Notes: a model not told the origin generated them from the letters alone. A stretch of 64,000 nucleotides of DNA from Pseudomonadota bacterium (GCA_018672825.1 JABHUE010000145.1:1-64000), one strand, 5' to 3'; shown: positions 36,368 to 45,131, counted from the first letter of the stretch. Made by a program: numbers and translations.

Positions 36368-36472
36368 AACCGAGTTCATAAGTCGACGAACATAACCTAA
36401 GATTGTTCAACGCGGCACTCCACGAAAGGCATGACATGCATCAGCCCTCAAAAAAAGTTCGTCGTGCCCAAT

Positions 36473-36498
36473 AAAAATGGCCCCAGAGGGGCCATTTT
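36473..36498. terminator. Bidirectional rho-independent terminator
   Basis: TGGCCCC (36478-36484) and GGGGCCA (36488-36494) form a perfect seven-pair stem around loop AGA, flanked by an A run on the left and TTTT on the right. It terminates the plus-strand deiminase gene and can also act for minus-strand transcription. Confidence 0.85.
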
Positions 36499-36570
36499 AA
36501 AGACGGTATAAAACTGCGCCCTAGACTACTTTTGGCAGCCAGCACGTCCCGCTTGTGACGTCACGAGAAC

Positions 36571-36723
36571 CTACCATTTATGCTCGCCGCAAACGATCTC
36601 TACACCCTTATCGCCCGCTACATTTTCATCCCACGCTCTCTTGCAATTTTGAAGTGGCGAAAAATACCAGTACGCCCCAATCAATATTACGGCAATGATT
36701 GCTATCTTGATTAAACTGCTCAT
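36571..36723 (-). CDS. 50-residue single-pass membrane protein with FSPxxNCxR motif
   Basis: The frame encodes SSLIKIAIIAVILIGAYWYF as a membrane helix, then SPLQNCKRAWDE, and a short polar tail with CGEHKW. GAGAGAG lies before the ATG. The (Y/F)xFSPxxNCxR pattern also occurs in the protein at 34453-34836, so the two belong to one loose group of small inner-membrane proteins. The function is unknown. Confidence 0.55.
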   Translation of the reverse strand: MSSLIKIAIIAVILIGAYWYFSPLQNCKRAWDENVAGDKGVEIVCGEHKW

Positions 36724-36789
36724 TGAATTCTCTCTCTACTTTAAAAAATAACGGTCGCATTTTACTTGAAAAATTTTTTAACGCTAATA

Positions 36790-38088
36790 TTAAGCCGCTT
36801 TTTTAACTCGTGACACTTTAGAGCGCTTCCCTTTTGACTCCGCTTTTCGCCAATGGCCGGGCTTTCGGGCGGTTGACGGTTCAGTGGCCTTTCCAAAACG
36901 CCGACGTGGTTTTTGATTCGGCTTTCTCGCGCCAGGGCTCTTGGGCTCTGAAGACGTTGGCTCAAGCCCATCGATCGTTTCGCGTTTTATCTTGCGACTG
37001 GTCAGCTTCTCAATCTGGGATAACTTTTTCCAGTCCGCACTTCCCACCAAAGAGACCGCCTGACCGGTCGCGCCTGCACGACCGGTGCGGCCAATTCGAT
37101 GAATATAGTCTTCGGCCACCATTGGTAGGTCAAAATTAATAACGTGACTAATATCTTTAATATCGAGTCCGCGTGCCGCGACATCAGTAGCGACCAGCGT
37201 ATTCAGTCGACCCTTGCGGAGATTTTCCACTGTCTGTCGTCGCTTGTTCTGGCTCATATCGCCATGTAACGCGCCGCTCTTGTGTCCCTTATCTCGCAAA
37301 ATTTTGGATAACTGGTCAGCGCCACGTTTTGTTGCGGTAAAAATCAGAGATTTTGAAGACTCACCATTCGACAGCAAATGTTCCAGAACTTTTTGCTTGT
37401 GGGCCTTGCTATCAACATGATGCATGCATTGCTCTATTGATTTATGCCGCTCATGGTTTGCAGCCAAGGAAACGCTCTGCGGAGTGTTCAAAAGGCGGTT
37501 TGCGATTTTAAGCACCGCGCCTTCAAGCGTCGCAGAGAATAAAAGAGTCTGTCGTTTTGTAGGCATCGCAGATGCAATTTCTTTTACCGCATCGATGAAT
37601 CCCATGTCTAACATTCTGTCCGCTTCGTCGAGCACCAGCATCTCAAGTCGGGAAAAATCGACCTTGCCCTGCTCCATGTGATCCATCAAGCGGCCTGGCG
37701 TGGCCACTAGCAGATCAAGACGTCCTCTCAGCATTCTAAGCTGAGGACCATAAGCGACCCCGCCTACAATAGAGCCAGACGTCATCTTTAATCCGCGACT
37801 GAATTGCCTTATGTTTTCATTGACCTGCGTCGCCAGTTCTCGCGTTGGCGTCAGGATTAATACGCGTGGCCCTTGGCCGCGCATTTTTGATGGGCGCAAC
37901 AGATGCTGCAAAGCGGGCAAAACAAACGCGGCGGTCTTGCCCGTGCCTGTCTGGGCAGAAGCCATTAGATCCTTCCCAGACAAAACGATTGGGATTGCTT
38001 CTTGCTGAATGTGCGTGGCTTGATGAAAGCCAGTTTGCTTTATTGCTGCGAGTATTCTGGGGTCGAGTTTAAGTTGTTCGAATTCCAC
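36790..38088 (-). CDS. rhlE: DEAD-box ATP-dependent RNA helicase, RhlE type
   Basis: The 432-residue helicase has the full set of motifs: Q motif region (GFHQATHIQQEAIP), motif I ASAQTGTGKT near 43-52, PTRELATQV (Ia), VLDEADRMLDMGF (II), LFSATLEG (III), VATDVAARGLDIKDI (V) and HRIGRTGRAG (VI). A basic C-terminal tail (about 370-432, rich in Lys, Arg, Pro and Ser) probably binds RNA. RhlE acts in RNA remodelling and ribosome assembly. It has a 300-base region upstream before the next gene, long enough for a regulated leader. Confidence 0.93.
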   Translation of the reverse strand: MEFEQLKLDPRILAAIKQTGFHQATHIQQEAIPIVLSGKDLMASAQTGTGKTAAFVLPALQHLLRPSKMRGQGPRVLILTPTRELATQVNENIRQFSRGLKMTSGSIVGGVAYGPQLRMLRGRLDLLVATPGRLMDHMEQGKVDFSRLEMLVLDEADRMLDMGFIDAVKEIASAMPTKRQTLLFSATLEGAVLKIANRLLNTPQSVSLAANHERHKSIEQCMHHVDSKAHKQKVLEHLLSNGESSKSLIFTATKRGADQLSKILRDKGHKSGALHGDMSQNKRRQTVENLRKGRLNTLVATDVAARGLDIKDISHVINFDLPMVAEDYIHRIGRTGRAGATGQAVSLVGSADWKKLSQIEKLTSRKIKRETIDGLEPTSSEPKSPGARKPNQKPRRRFGKATEPSTARKPGHWRKAESKGKRSKVSRVKKAA

Positions 38089-38391
38089 GTGTTCTTCCTG
38101 ACGTTATGCGTCGTTGTAGTAAAAAGGGAGACCTGAAAAAATATAGATTCAGGCTTATATCAACTGGCTTAGCCAGGCAACGGTCGTACCGCTTGAATAC
38201 AAACCGCTGCACGCTGCTAACCAGGACATAATGAATGTGCGACGCACATCGGGGAGGTCAGAAACGTGATGCCTCTTTTTTAGAGGAGGCGCGACTATAC
38301 ACGTCGGGAGTGAAAAATACTATAACCATTCAGGCTATAACAAAAACCTCAGGAAATTCGTCTCGCGATAGCGTCAAATCGCTCAAACTCA
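38089..38391 (-). promoter_or_regulatory. Upstream region of rhlE, possible leader
   Basis: This 303-base stretch holds no supported gene. It contains a hairpin-forming GCCTC...GAGGAGGC around 38273-38293 and the likely promoter of rhlE. Cold-inducible RNA helicases often have structured leaders; whether this one does is not shown by the sequence. Confidence 0.3.
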
Positions 38392-38604
38392 TTAATGGGT
38401 CGTAATCGTTTCGTCCATGCCCGATTCGGCTTGAATCCACGCTCTCATGAGTTCGGGGACTAGGTCTTCAAGGCTTTCAATATATGCTTTTGCATTTTCT
38501 ATGTTTTCGTCAGCATCATATGCCTGCTTACTGACATCAACTGCAGCAATAAAATCATCAATCGTCAAAAATTTCTCTCCGGACACTGGGATAAGCAACT
38601 CCAT
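38392..38604 (-). CDS. Small acidic helical protein, unknown
   Basis: The 70-residue product (from ATG 38604; a TTG at 38643 would add 13 residues) has a helical core NIENAKAYIESLEDLVPELMRAW. That core resembles IETAQAYITQLEAQ in the protein at 17220-17426. No signal peptide or membrane segment is present. The start is uncertain because neither candidate has a good ribosome site. Confidence 0.5.
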   Translation of the reverse strand: MELLIPVSGEKFLTIDDFIAAVDVSKQAYDADENIENAKAYIESLEDLVPELMRAWIQAESGMDETITTH

Positions 38605-38862
38605 AGATAAGTTAAAAAGTCTTCCGATCGGTCTTCCAGACAATCTTTAAATTCGAGAACCTCAACCGAGAGATCTAGTAACAGAAGTGAACCGAGTTCT
38701 GATCAAGCTTAATACTGAATCACCCGGACTCTACGAAAATAAGTCGCTGTAAGACCTATATTCTAACAGCATATGAAAAACGCCAGCATCTTACTAACCT
38801 CTTAGATAAGATTAATATCAAGGTTTAATCTGAAATCAATATTCGACAGCAGCCAAAATCTC

Positions 38863-39501
38863 ATGCCCAAAAAAACAATTAATCCCAGACTCGCGCGCAA
38901 TTATCACGAAGCCACTAGCGAGAAATCTCGAGAAGTCTATCGGCAATGGGCGTCGACTTATGACCGTGAGCTGATTGAAGATTTCGGCTATCGAGCGCCA
39001 GAAGCCGCAGTCGAGTGCTTACTCGAATATTTTCCATCTCGCCAAATTGAGATTCTGGACATGGGATGCGGTACGGGTCTGGTTGGACAACTGTTATGCG
39101 ACGCCGGATATAAGCAGGTTGACGGATTAGATCTATCACCTGAGATGATTCTCAAAGCATCCGAAAAAGGAGTCTATCGACACTTAGGAGAAGCTGATCT
39201 ATCAACTTCGATTTTGCTCGATCCGATATATGACGCCGTTCTATGTGTCGGCGTGTTCTCACACGGATCCCAACAACCGTTCGATCTCCCCAAGCTTTTT
39301 GCAGGGCTAAAGCCAGGCGGGGTGTTGATCGCGACCGTTAACGGGAAAGGCTGGCACGATATCGGCTGGAGCGCCCTTCTTGAAAAAAGCAGTCGGGAGA
39401 ACAGTTTTCAAGTTGAATCGCTTCGAGATATTCCTTACCTCACCGGTGAGGGAATTCCTGGAAAATTACTAATCGCCCGACCCACGCCAGAGGAGCCGTG
39501 A
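38863..39501 (+). CDS. Class I SAM-dependent methyltransferase
   Basis: The 212-residue protein has motif I ILDMGCGTGLVGQLL near residue 64, motif post-I VDGLDLSPEMILKA, motif II YDAVLCVGVFSHG and motif III LKPGGVLIATVNG, the usual seven-strand methyltransferase order. The N-terminal SREVYRQWASTYDRELIEDFGY resembles ubiquinone-type and Williams-Beuren-related methyltransferases. The substrate is unknown. Confidence 0.88.
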   Translation: MPKKTINPRLARNYHEATSEKSREVYRQWASTYDRELIEDFGYRAPEAAVECLLEYFPSRQIEILDMGCGTGLVGQLLCDAGYKQVDGLDLSPEMILKASEKGVYRHLGEADLSTSILLDPIYDAVLCVGVFSHGSQQPFDLPKLFAGLKPGGVLIATVNGKGWHDIGWSALLEKSSRENSFQVESLRDIPYLTGEGIPGKLLIARPTPEEP

Positions 39502-39576
39502 TCGTTCTCAAGCGCCATCGATCGATCAAAAAACAACTGCCAGCTTAGCGCGTCCAAATAATGCTTCGAAGAAGCA

Positions 39577-39834
39577 CTATCGTCGACTGTATAAAACGGC
39601 ACCCCGCAAAAAACATTCAAGGGTAGTGTGACCAGTTGCTTCCCAATTAAGGCCGTGTGGGCAACGAGTAGAGGTGCTGTAGATCGTATTAATCGCAGTC
39701 ACGCCGATTGTTGCAGCACCCGTTAGGTTCGCACCACTTAAATCCGTCCAACTAATATCTGCGCCCTGTAAATTGACCTTAATCAGCGATGCGTCATTAG
39801 CAACGGCATCACTAAGATCTAAATCCGAAAAAAT
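39577..39834 (-). pseudogene. Pentapeptide-repeat protein remnant
   Basis: An open stretch of 85 codons translates to LDLSDAVANDASL, NLQGADISWTDLSGANLTGA and a C-terminal CPHGLNWEATGH region, the usual layout of small secreted pentapeptide-repeat proteins. The frame is closed upstream by TAA at 39837-39835 and has no start codon or signal peptide, so the 5' part is lost. It reads as a decayed gene; a frameshift error is also possible. Confidence 0.5.
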
Positions 39835-39890
39835 TTAAATTGCTTCTTTTCTCCTTGTACGTGGCGCTTTAAGAAATCAATAGTATTTAA

Positions 39891-40610
39891 CTACCAATCA
39901 CCATTGGCGCCCGCATCAACGATGCTCAGCATAGCGTCACGAATTCGCTTTCCGCCCTTTTTTAGCTCTTCGTCAAGCTGAGAATCAGGATGCCAGGCAA
40001 AATTTAGCCAAGAGACATCCCAATCCAGTGTCATCAGCCAAACATCACCCTTCGCATCCTCAAGAACTGAAATTCGACAGGGCAGGAAGATAGAAAACTC
40101 CGGACTGTAATCAAGCACCATTCGAGCCACCATTGCATCGCAATACTGCAATATTTCAACTCGTGGCGTTGGGCGCCCAGTTTTCGCTTCCACCTCCTTC
40201 CAGATCATACTGTGACCTGACTTCTTTAGATTTTCGTCAATCGCCCGACTGTCCATCGCCTCAATTATTTCTTCAAAGGAGAGTCCTTCTTTCGCTTTGA
40301 CTTTATGAGTCATAAAGTTAAAGACCTGGCGAAGGGACCAGGGATTCGACATCGCCCCACTCGTCATCATGGCCTGACGAGATTCCCGCGGGAACGGCTG
40401 ACTTACCGTGTTCGGCTCCCAATAAGTGTCGGTAGGATTGACCATCATTGGCACGGGAAATGGAAGACTGTTACTTTTTCTCAACGTCTCAATCGCTCTA
40501 GCAATTGATTCGGTATCCGATTGTGAAAAACTTGGGCCTGCGGACACAAGCAATGAAACAGCAACGACAATTAAATGGCTCGCTGTTTTTTTAAATGTTG
40601 CACACATCAT
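39891..40610 (-). CDS. Exported DUF302 domain protein
   Basis: From ATG 40610 the protein has 239 residues: a signal peptide (TASHLIVVAVSLLVSAGPSFS), a region with YWEPNTVSQPFPRESRQAMM, and a DUF302 domain around VEILQYCDAMVARMVLDYSPEFSIFLPCRISVLED in the second half. DUF302 is a small alpha/beta domain often found near redox or metal genes; its role is unknown. It lies 140 bases downstream of the Met-rich exported protein on the same strand. Confidence 0.75.
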   Translation of the reverse strand: MMCATFKKTASHLIVVAVSLLVSAGPSFSQSDTESIARAIETLRKSNSLPFPVPMMVNPTDTYWEPNTVSQPFPRESRQAMMTSGAMSNPWSLRQVFNFMTHKVKAKEGLSFEEIIEAMDSRAIDENLKKSGHSMIWKEVEAKTGRPTPRVEILQYCDAMVARMVLDYSPEFSIFLPCRISVLEDAKGDVWLMTLDWDVSWLNFAWHPDSQLDEELKKGGKRIRDAMLSIVDAGANGDW

Positions 40611-40750
40611 GATCTTTTTCTGCCTTTTTGATTCGTCACAACACGTAATAACCTTTGTACGCCGACCTATTTTCAAAAGGTTTCTGCAACTCTATTTATG
40701 GATCTATCGAGTTAGATTATTTTCCGAAGGCTTTAAATAAAATGGGCTGA

Positions 40751-41323
40751 TTATTCACCGACGATGGTTAAGTCCTTTGCAGTGCTAGCTAAATCCGAGG
40801 CGGCATCTACCGTAGCGTCATACCACTGTGTATACATTTCCGGCGTCATCAACAGCTTTGTCATTTCGATGTAAGTGGTCGGATTAACCGCCTGTCCCAT
40901 CATGGTCATGTAGGCCATCGGATTCATCAGCGGCGCATAAGTCGCAGGATTCATCATGGACATCCAGTTCATTGGATTCACTCTCGCGCCCATTGCCTGC
41001 GGACTCATCATGTAGGCATACGTTTGAGGATTCATCCAGTTAACCGGATTCATCATTCGCTGGGCCCCAAGTGGAGCCTGACCGCCCCAACCCATTCCAC
41101 CCATCATGCTCATAGGGTTCATCATCGCCATTGGATTAAATCCACCCATCGCTGGTTGAGTCGTTTGCGTACCTGTACCCAGTGAACTCATGTAGTCACT
41201 AAGCATTTGAGTATATTGATCGATCGCTGACGGCTGATCGGTAGCGGCTTCTTCAGCTTTCACAATACCGCCGAGGCTAGACAAACTGAATGCCAGCAGA
41301 AAAGATATAAAGTGCTTTTTCAT
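40751..41323 (-). CDS. Exported methionine-rich repeat protein
   Basis: The 190-residue product has a signal peptide (ISFLLAFSLSSLGGIVKA). Residues 60-160 are dominated by Met, Asn, Pro and aromatic residues in degenerate repeats such as FNPMAMMNPMSMMGGMGW, MNPVNWMNPQTYAYMM, VNPMNWMSMMNPATYAPLMNP and VNPTTYIEM, with NP(x)(Y/W) steps about every 10-18 residues. Met-rich periplasmic segments can bind Cu(I) or act as an antioxidant sink, but this is inference. AAGGAAA precedes the ATG. No family is recognised. Confidence 0.7.
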   Translation of the reverse strand: MKKHFISFLLAFSLSSLGGIVKAEEAATDQPSAIDQYTQMLSDYMSSLGTGTQTTQPAMGGFNPMAMMNPMSMMGGMGWGGQAPLGAQRMMNPVNWMNPQTYAYMMSPQAMGARVNPMNWMSMMNPATYAPLMNPMAYMTMMGQAVNPTTYIEMTKLLMTPEMYTQWYDATVDAASDLASTAKDLTIVGE

Positions 41324-41585
41324 TGGGTTTCCTTTCTATTTATGTTGTTTTTAATTTTATTTTTTAGTATTTAACTATTTTCTTATTTAATAAGATACTA
41401 TCCTTTAGAGATATAATTATCGAAACCCAAATTACCAATAAGTAATTGTTTTTATGATGTTTTCAAAAATAAATCACGGGTGCCGCCTGGGGACCCGATT
41501 CTGATAAATTATTATCGAGAAACCTATAAGCTAAAATTTTTCCCAGTGATTAATCGTATGTGTATTTTATTTTCCCGAGGCCTCT

Positions 41586-42401
41586 ATTAAAACGGTCAAA
41601 ATTTCCGGCAACCCTGCAATCGCGCTCGACTATGACGGCAACGGACCGCTAGTCGTTTTTCTGCATGGCATTGGCGGGAATCGGACTAACTGGGCCGACC
41701 AGATTAAGTCCTTGTCACCCTATTACCGAGCCGCCGCTTGGGATGCTCGCGGATACGGCGCAAGCGATGATTACAGTCATGAACTGAGTTTTGAAGATTT
41801 TTGCCATGATCTCGCTCGCTTACTCGATTATTTTGAAACTGACCAAGCTCATCTCTGCGGCCTTTCCATGGGAGGCCAGATTGTTCAACATTTTTATCGC
41901 CTTTATCCTCAACGAGTTGCATCCATGGTTCTCGCAGCAACATTTACGCATTGGCGTGCAGTATTAAGCGATGAAGCTCTCGCCCACTATCTGAGTCTAC
42001 GAGAAACACCTCTCGTTACCGAAGGAAAGAGCCCTGCCGAAATGGCGCCTGCGGCGGCCAAAACAATCCTCGGTCCTCTTGCCACACCGCGCCAACGCGA
42101 GATAGTCGAGAAGAGCATGGCGGCCCTTCATAAAGAAAGTTTTCTAAAAACACTCAGAGCAGCGACCGCTTTTGAACCTGAACTCGCGCTCGAGAGTGTA
42201 ACCATCCCAACAATGTTAATTTTTAGTGAATTCGATAACCTGTGTCCGGCTGACTACGGCCGGTCAATGGCAAGCCGAATTCCGCGCTCGAGATTTGAGT
42301 ACGTCGAGGGGGCAGGCCATTTAATCAATATAGAAAAGTCCAAGCAATTTGATACGCTTCTTCTAGATTTCCTGAGCGGACTGGATAGCGAAACCGAGTA
42401 A
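41586..42401 (+). CDS. Alpha/beta hydrolase with unusual start
   Basis: The product resembles 3-oxoadipate enol-lactonase-type hydrolases. LVVFLHGIGGNRTNW gives the oxyanion region, LCGLSMGGQIVQHF the nucleophile elbow (Ser), IFSEFDNLCP the acid and GAGHLINIEK the His. The first ATG/TTG/GTG in frame (TTG 41712) falls after the HG motif and would remove an essential strand. Coding clearly extends upstream to at least 41586, where an ATT follows GAGG by five bases; an upstream stop lies at about 41550. Either a rare ATT start or a frameshift is needed. Confidence 0.7.
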   Translation: MKTVKISGNPAIALDYDGNGPLVVFLHGIGGNRTNWADQIKSLSPYYRAAAWDARGYGASDDYSHELSFEDFCHDLARLLDYFETDQAHLCGLSMGGQIVQHFYRLYPQRVASMVLAATFTHWRAVLSDEALAHYLSLRETPLVTEGKSPAEMAPAAAKTILGPLATPRQREIVEKSMAALHKESFLKTLRAATAFEPELALESVTIPTMLIFSEFDNLCPADYGRSMASRIPRSRFEYVEGAGHLINIEKSKQFDTLLLDFLSGLDSETE

Positions 42402-42485
42402 CCGTATCTCACGACCACTTACACCCGGTCTAGCAAGAATCGGGGGCTTCGGCTATTGTTCACCCTCTTTGCTCGGAATTTTATT

Positions 42486-43259
42486 ATGACAATTGGTTTT
42501 ATCGGAACCGGGGTAATTAGCGAAGCAATGATTCGCGGGCTATCCGACGTTGCAGGCTATACGGATCAGATCATGGTATCGAAACGATCTTTTGATCGCT
42601 CAAAACGGCTGAGCGAAGCGTATTCAAATATAACGATCTGCGAAACCAATACCGAAGTGGTCGACCAAAGCGACTGGGTATTCGTTGGCGTTCTTCCCGA
42701 TCAGGTTGCGATGGTATTGCAAGCGCTACCATTTAAAACAACACAAAAAGTCATTAGCCTAGTGGCAGGAGTCGGCCTTAAAGATTTAAAACGATATTTA
42801 TATCCATGTGAGGATGTCATCAGGGCTATTCCCATGCCCCCGATCGAATTCGGAAAAGGACCTCTGGCAATTTGCCCGAGTGATGATGCATTCGAGACCT
42901 TTGCAAATAAAATTGGGGTTGTGGTCAGTATCGATGATGAGGATCAGTACAATCTTTTTGGTGCCGCCAGTGCCCTCATGTCTGATTTTTTTGCCCAAAT
43001 CGCAAGCGTCAGCAAATGGATGCAACTTCACGGTCTGGACCCAACGGCGTCGGCACGGTACGCTTCCGCCTTATACGAGTCCCTGGCTTTTCTTACGACC
43101 AAGGAGTCCGCTGAGTCACTTACACGAATGAGCGACGCCTGCCAAACCCCCGGTGGGTTGAACGAGCAGTTTTTTAACTTCCGTCAATCATGCGGGGTAG
43201 ATCAATCATTGCATGACGGGCTCAACCAAATCCTAAAACGCCTTGAATCCAGTGACTAA
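42486..43259 (+). CDS. Pyrroline-5-carboxylate reductase-like protein
   Basis: From the ATG at 42486 the protein has 257 residues. It has the dinucleotide fold start GFIGTGVISEAMIRGL, VFVGVLPDQV, and the C-terminal helical domain with a modified TPGG signature (CQTPGGLNEQF; ProC normally has TPGGT). The divergence suggests a related reductase instead of the housekeeping ProC, but P5C reduction cannot be excluded. A GGAA site precedes the start. Confidence 0.75.
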   Translation: MTIGFIGTGVISEAMIRGLSDVAGYTDQIMVSKRSFDRSKRLSEAYSNITICETNTEVVDQSDWVFVGVLPDQVAMVLQALPFKTTQKVISLVAGVGLKDLKRYLYPCEDVIRAIPMPPIEFGKGPLAICPSDDAFETFANKIGVVVSIDDEDQYNLFGAASALMSDFFAQIASVSKWMQLHGLDPTASARYASALYESLAFLTTKESAESLTRMSDACQTPGGLNEQFFNFRQSCGVDQSLHDGLNQILKRLESSD

Positions 43260-43287
43260 CCGAGAAATCACGGGATAGCCCATTATC

Positions 43288-43476
43288 ATGACCGACTCCA
43301 AATTATCTAACCCAAAGAAAGCAGAGACGCCTGCCCCGGCCACTAACGACAAAAAGCAAGTAACGGGGTCACCCCCAAGGGGCCGCGGAAAAATGTACTG
43401 GAAATTTGCGGCAATTGAAGGCTGGAAAGCAAATAAACCGGAGCCAACCCCCGATATCTCGCAAAAAAAGAAATAA
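43288..43476 (+). CDS. Small basic hypothetical protein
   Basis: The 62-residue product is Pro/Lys-rich and probably disordered at both ends, with a central MYWKFAAIEGWKANKP segment. Its stop codon TAA is followed immediately, and in the same frame, by the TTG start of the thioesterase gene. It may be a small coupled gene. No family is recognised. Confidence 0.4.
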   Translation: MTDSKLSNPKKAETPAPATNDKKQVTGSPPRGRGKMYWKFAAIEGWKANKPEPTPDISQKKK

Positions 43477-43938
43477 TTGGGTCAGCAAAGAAAAATATCG
43501 GTCGATCAATTCGTGAACTCATCAAAACGTCCAAAGCCTCGTGATCTTGAACCGCACGGCGGATTTCTGTTCGATCATCTCGGTATGAAATTTTCGTTTT
43601 CAGAGGATGGCGCCGTGGTAGGCCAGATCAAACTTGAGGATCATCATTTTTCCTGGCCCGGGCGAGTTCATGCTGGCACAGTGTTTGCACTCGCCGACTC
43701 ATGCGCCGGGTTTGGTTGCTTAAAAACGCTTCCCGATGGTGCATCTGGCTTCGCAACGCTCGAAACAAAAACCAACTTCATCGCGACCACAGACGAAGGC
43801 GGCATTATTGCTTACGCCCACCCCGTCCACCTAGGGCGTTCTACCCAAACCTGGGATGTTGAGGTGCTCTCTGAAAAAGACGATCGGAAAATGGCGCTTT
43901 TTCGATGCACTCAAATGATTCTTTGGCCTGAAAAATGA
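43477..43938 (+). CDS. PaaI-type hotdog thioesterase
   Basis: The 153-residue protein has the hotdog-fold core PGRVHAGTVFALADSCAGFGC near residues 61-81, where the Asp in the helix is the usual catalytic acid, and FATLETKTNFIATTDEG with strand swapping. It probably hydrolyses an acyl-CoA thioester. The apparent TTG start directly abuts the preceding stop; a later start cannot be excluded. It overlaps the next gene by four bases (ATGA), so the two are translated together. Confidence 0.85.
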   Translation: MGQQRKISVDQFVNSSKRPKPRDLEPHGGFLFDHLGMKFSFSEDGAVVGQIKLEDHHFSWPGRVHAGTVFALADSCAGFGCLKTLPDGASGFATLETKTNFIATTDEGGIIAYAHPVHLGRSTQTWDVEVLSEKDDRKMALFRCTQMILWPEK

Positions 43939-45131
43939 ACACCAGGATGCTCGATTACCAAGCCCACTCAAATTTACAGTTATTAAAAACCGTCGCCCAA
44001 CGCAACGTTGATAACAATCAGTTTGCCAGCATTGAATGGCAAATCAAAAAAGATGGCGATCTTTTTAATGAAGGCAGCGTGACCCAATCTGATCTCGACT
44101 GGCGGTATCCGCAGAACCCGATCTATCGTATTTATTCGATGACAAAGCCAATCGTTGCGTTGATGGGTGTCATTCTGATCGAACGCGGCCAACTCCATCT
44201 TTCGACCGCTCTGGCTGATATCCTGCCCGAATTCAGCAAAATGGAAGTGATGCGTCGAGATCGCACTACAGAACAGGCCCGTCCGATCATCATCGAACAA
44301 CTTTTTACCCATCGAGCTGGTTTTAGCTATAACTTTTTCCCTGACTGCCCGGTCTCTTCATTGTATCGACAAGATGGGCTGATGAACGATGGTGAATGCT
44401 CTCTCGAAGATTTTGTGAGCCGGGCCGCTCAACTGCCTCTTGCGAATCAGCCTAACGAACGTTGGCACTACAGCATCGCTACCGATATTCTTGCGCGAGT
44501 TCTCGAGGTCGTCTCCGGAAAACCGCTCGGCGCGCTGTTACAGCATGAGATTTTTGACACACTTGATATGCCAGACACACAGTACTTTATTTCCCCATCG
44601 GAACGAGATCGCCTGCTGCCCATGTACGGTCGGTCACTCGATGAAATTCTTAATGCGCCAGATGCGACCTCAGAATTAAAAAAAATTGACGTCTCACACC
44701 AATACCCTTGCGATCGACCTGAGTCGTTTGCTCGTGGAGGTCACGGGCTTTTCTCGACCACCAAAGACTACATGCAATTTGCTCAGTTCTGTCTAACTGG
44801 CCATTCGGCAATGGGTGTTCCACTGGTCTCAAGAAAAATGATGGATTTTATGTGGGCCAATCGGTTGCCTGCCGAACAGTTACCCTATTGGCTTGGCCCG
44901 TTTCCAGCACCCGGTTATGGATTTAACCTATTCGGCCGAATCATGATTGATCCGGGGCAGGCCATTTCACTCACAGGTCTCGGCGAAGGAGGATGGGGTG
45001 GCGCGGCATCGACTTTTTTCTGGGCCGACCGGAATGAAAATTTTACCGGCGTCGTAATGACCCAAAATCTGGGGACGCTTAGCAGCATGCGCACTGACAT
45101 GATGGCGGCAGCGTATCAAGCGATCGCTTAA
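43935..45131 (+). CDS. Serine hydrolase, beta-lactamase class C/PBP-like
   Basis: This 398-residue protein has the SxxK motif in RIYSMTKPIVALMGV near residue 70 and the tyrosine motif region in RWHYSIATDILARVLEVV near 176-193, followed by the C-terminal LTGLGEGGWGGAASTFFW with the Gly-rich strand. There is no obvious signal peptide. Such enzymes are often esterases (EstB-like) or D-aminopeptidases rather than true lactamases. It is coupled to the thioesterase gene by ATGA. Confidence 0.88.
   Translation: MNTRMLDYQAHSNLQLLKTVAQRNVDNNQFASIEWQIKKDGDLFNEGSVTQSDLDWRYPQNPIYRIYSMTKPIVALMGVILIERGQLHLSTALADILPEFSKMEVMRRDRTTEQARPIIIEQLFTHRAGFSYNFFPDCPVSSLYRQDGLMNDGECSLEDFVSRAAQLPLANQPNERWHYSIATDILARVLEVVSGKPLGALLQHEIFDTLDMPDTQYFISPSERDRLLPMYGRSLDEILNAPDATSELKKIDVSHQYPCDRPESFARGGHGLFSTTKDYMQFAQFCLTGHSAMGVPLVSRKMMDFMWANRLPAEQLPYWLGPFPAPGYGFNLFGRIMIDPGQAISLTGLGEGGWGGAASTFFWADRNENFTGVVMTQNLGTLSSMRTDMMAAAYQAIA

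Noticed and set aside
34931..36400. Genomic island inserted at tRNA-Arg
   Set aside because: No integrase, no repeat of the tRNA 3' end and no other foreign genes were seen; only one gene looks compositionally different.
41478..41500. Hairpin around CGGGTGCC...GGGGACCCG as a terminator
   Set aside because: No T run follows and the gap lies between divergent genes, so termination is not expected.
43935..45131. True beta-lactamase resistance gene
   Set aside because: It has SxxK but no signal peptide and no clear class C resistance signatures; an esterase or peptidase is more likely.
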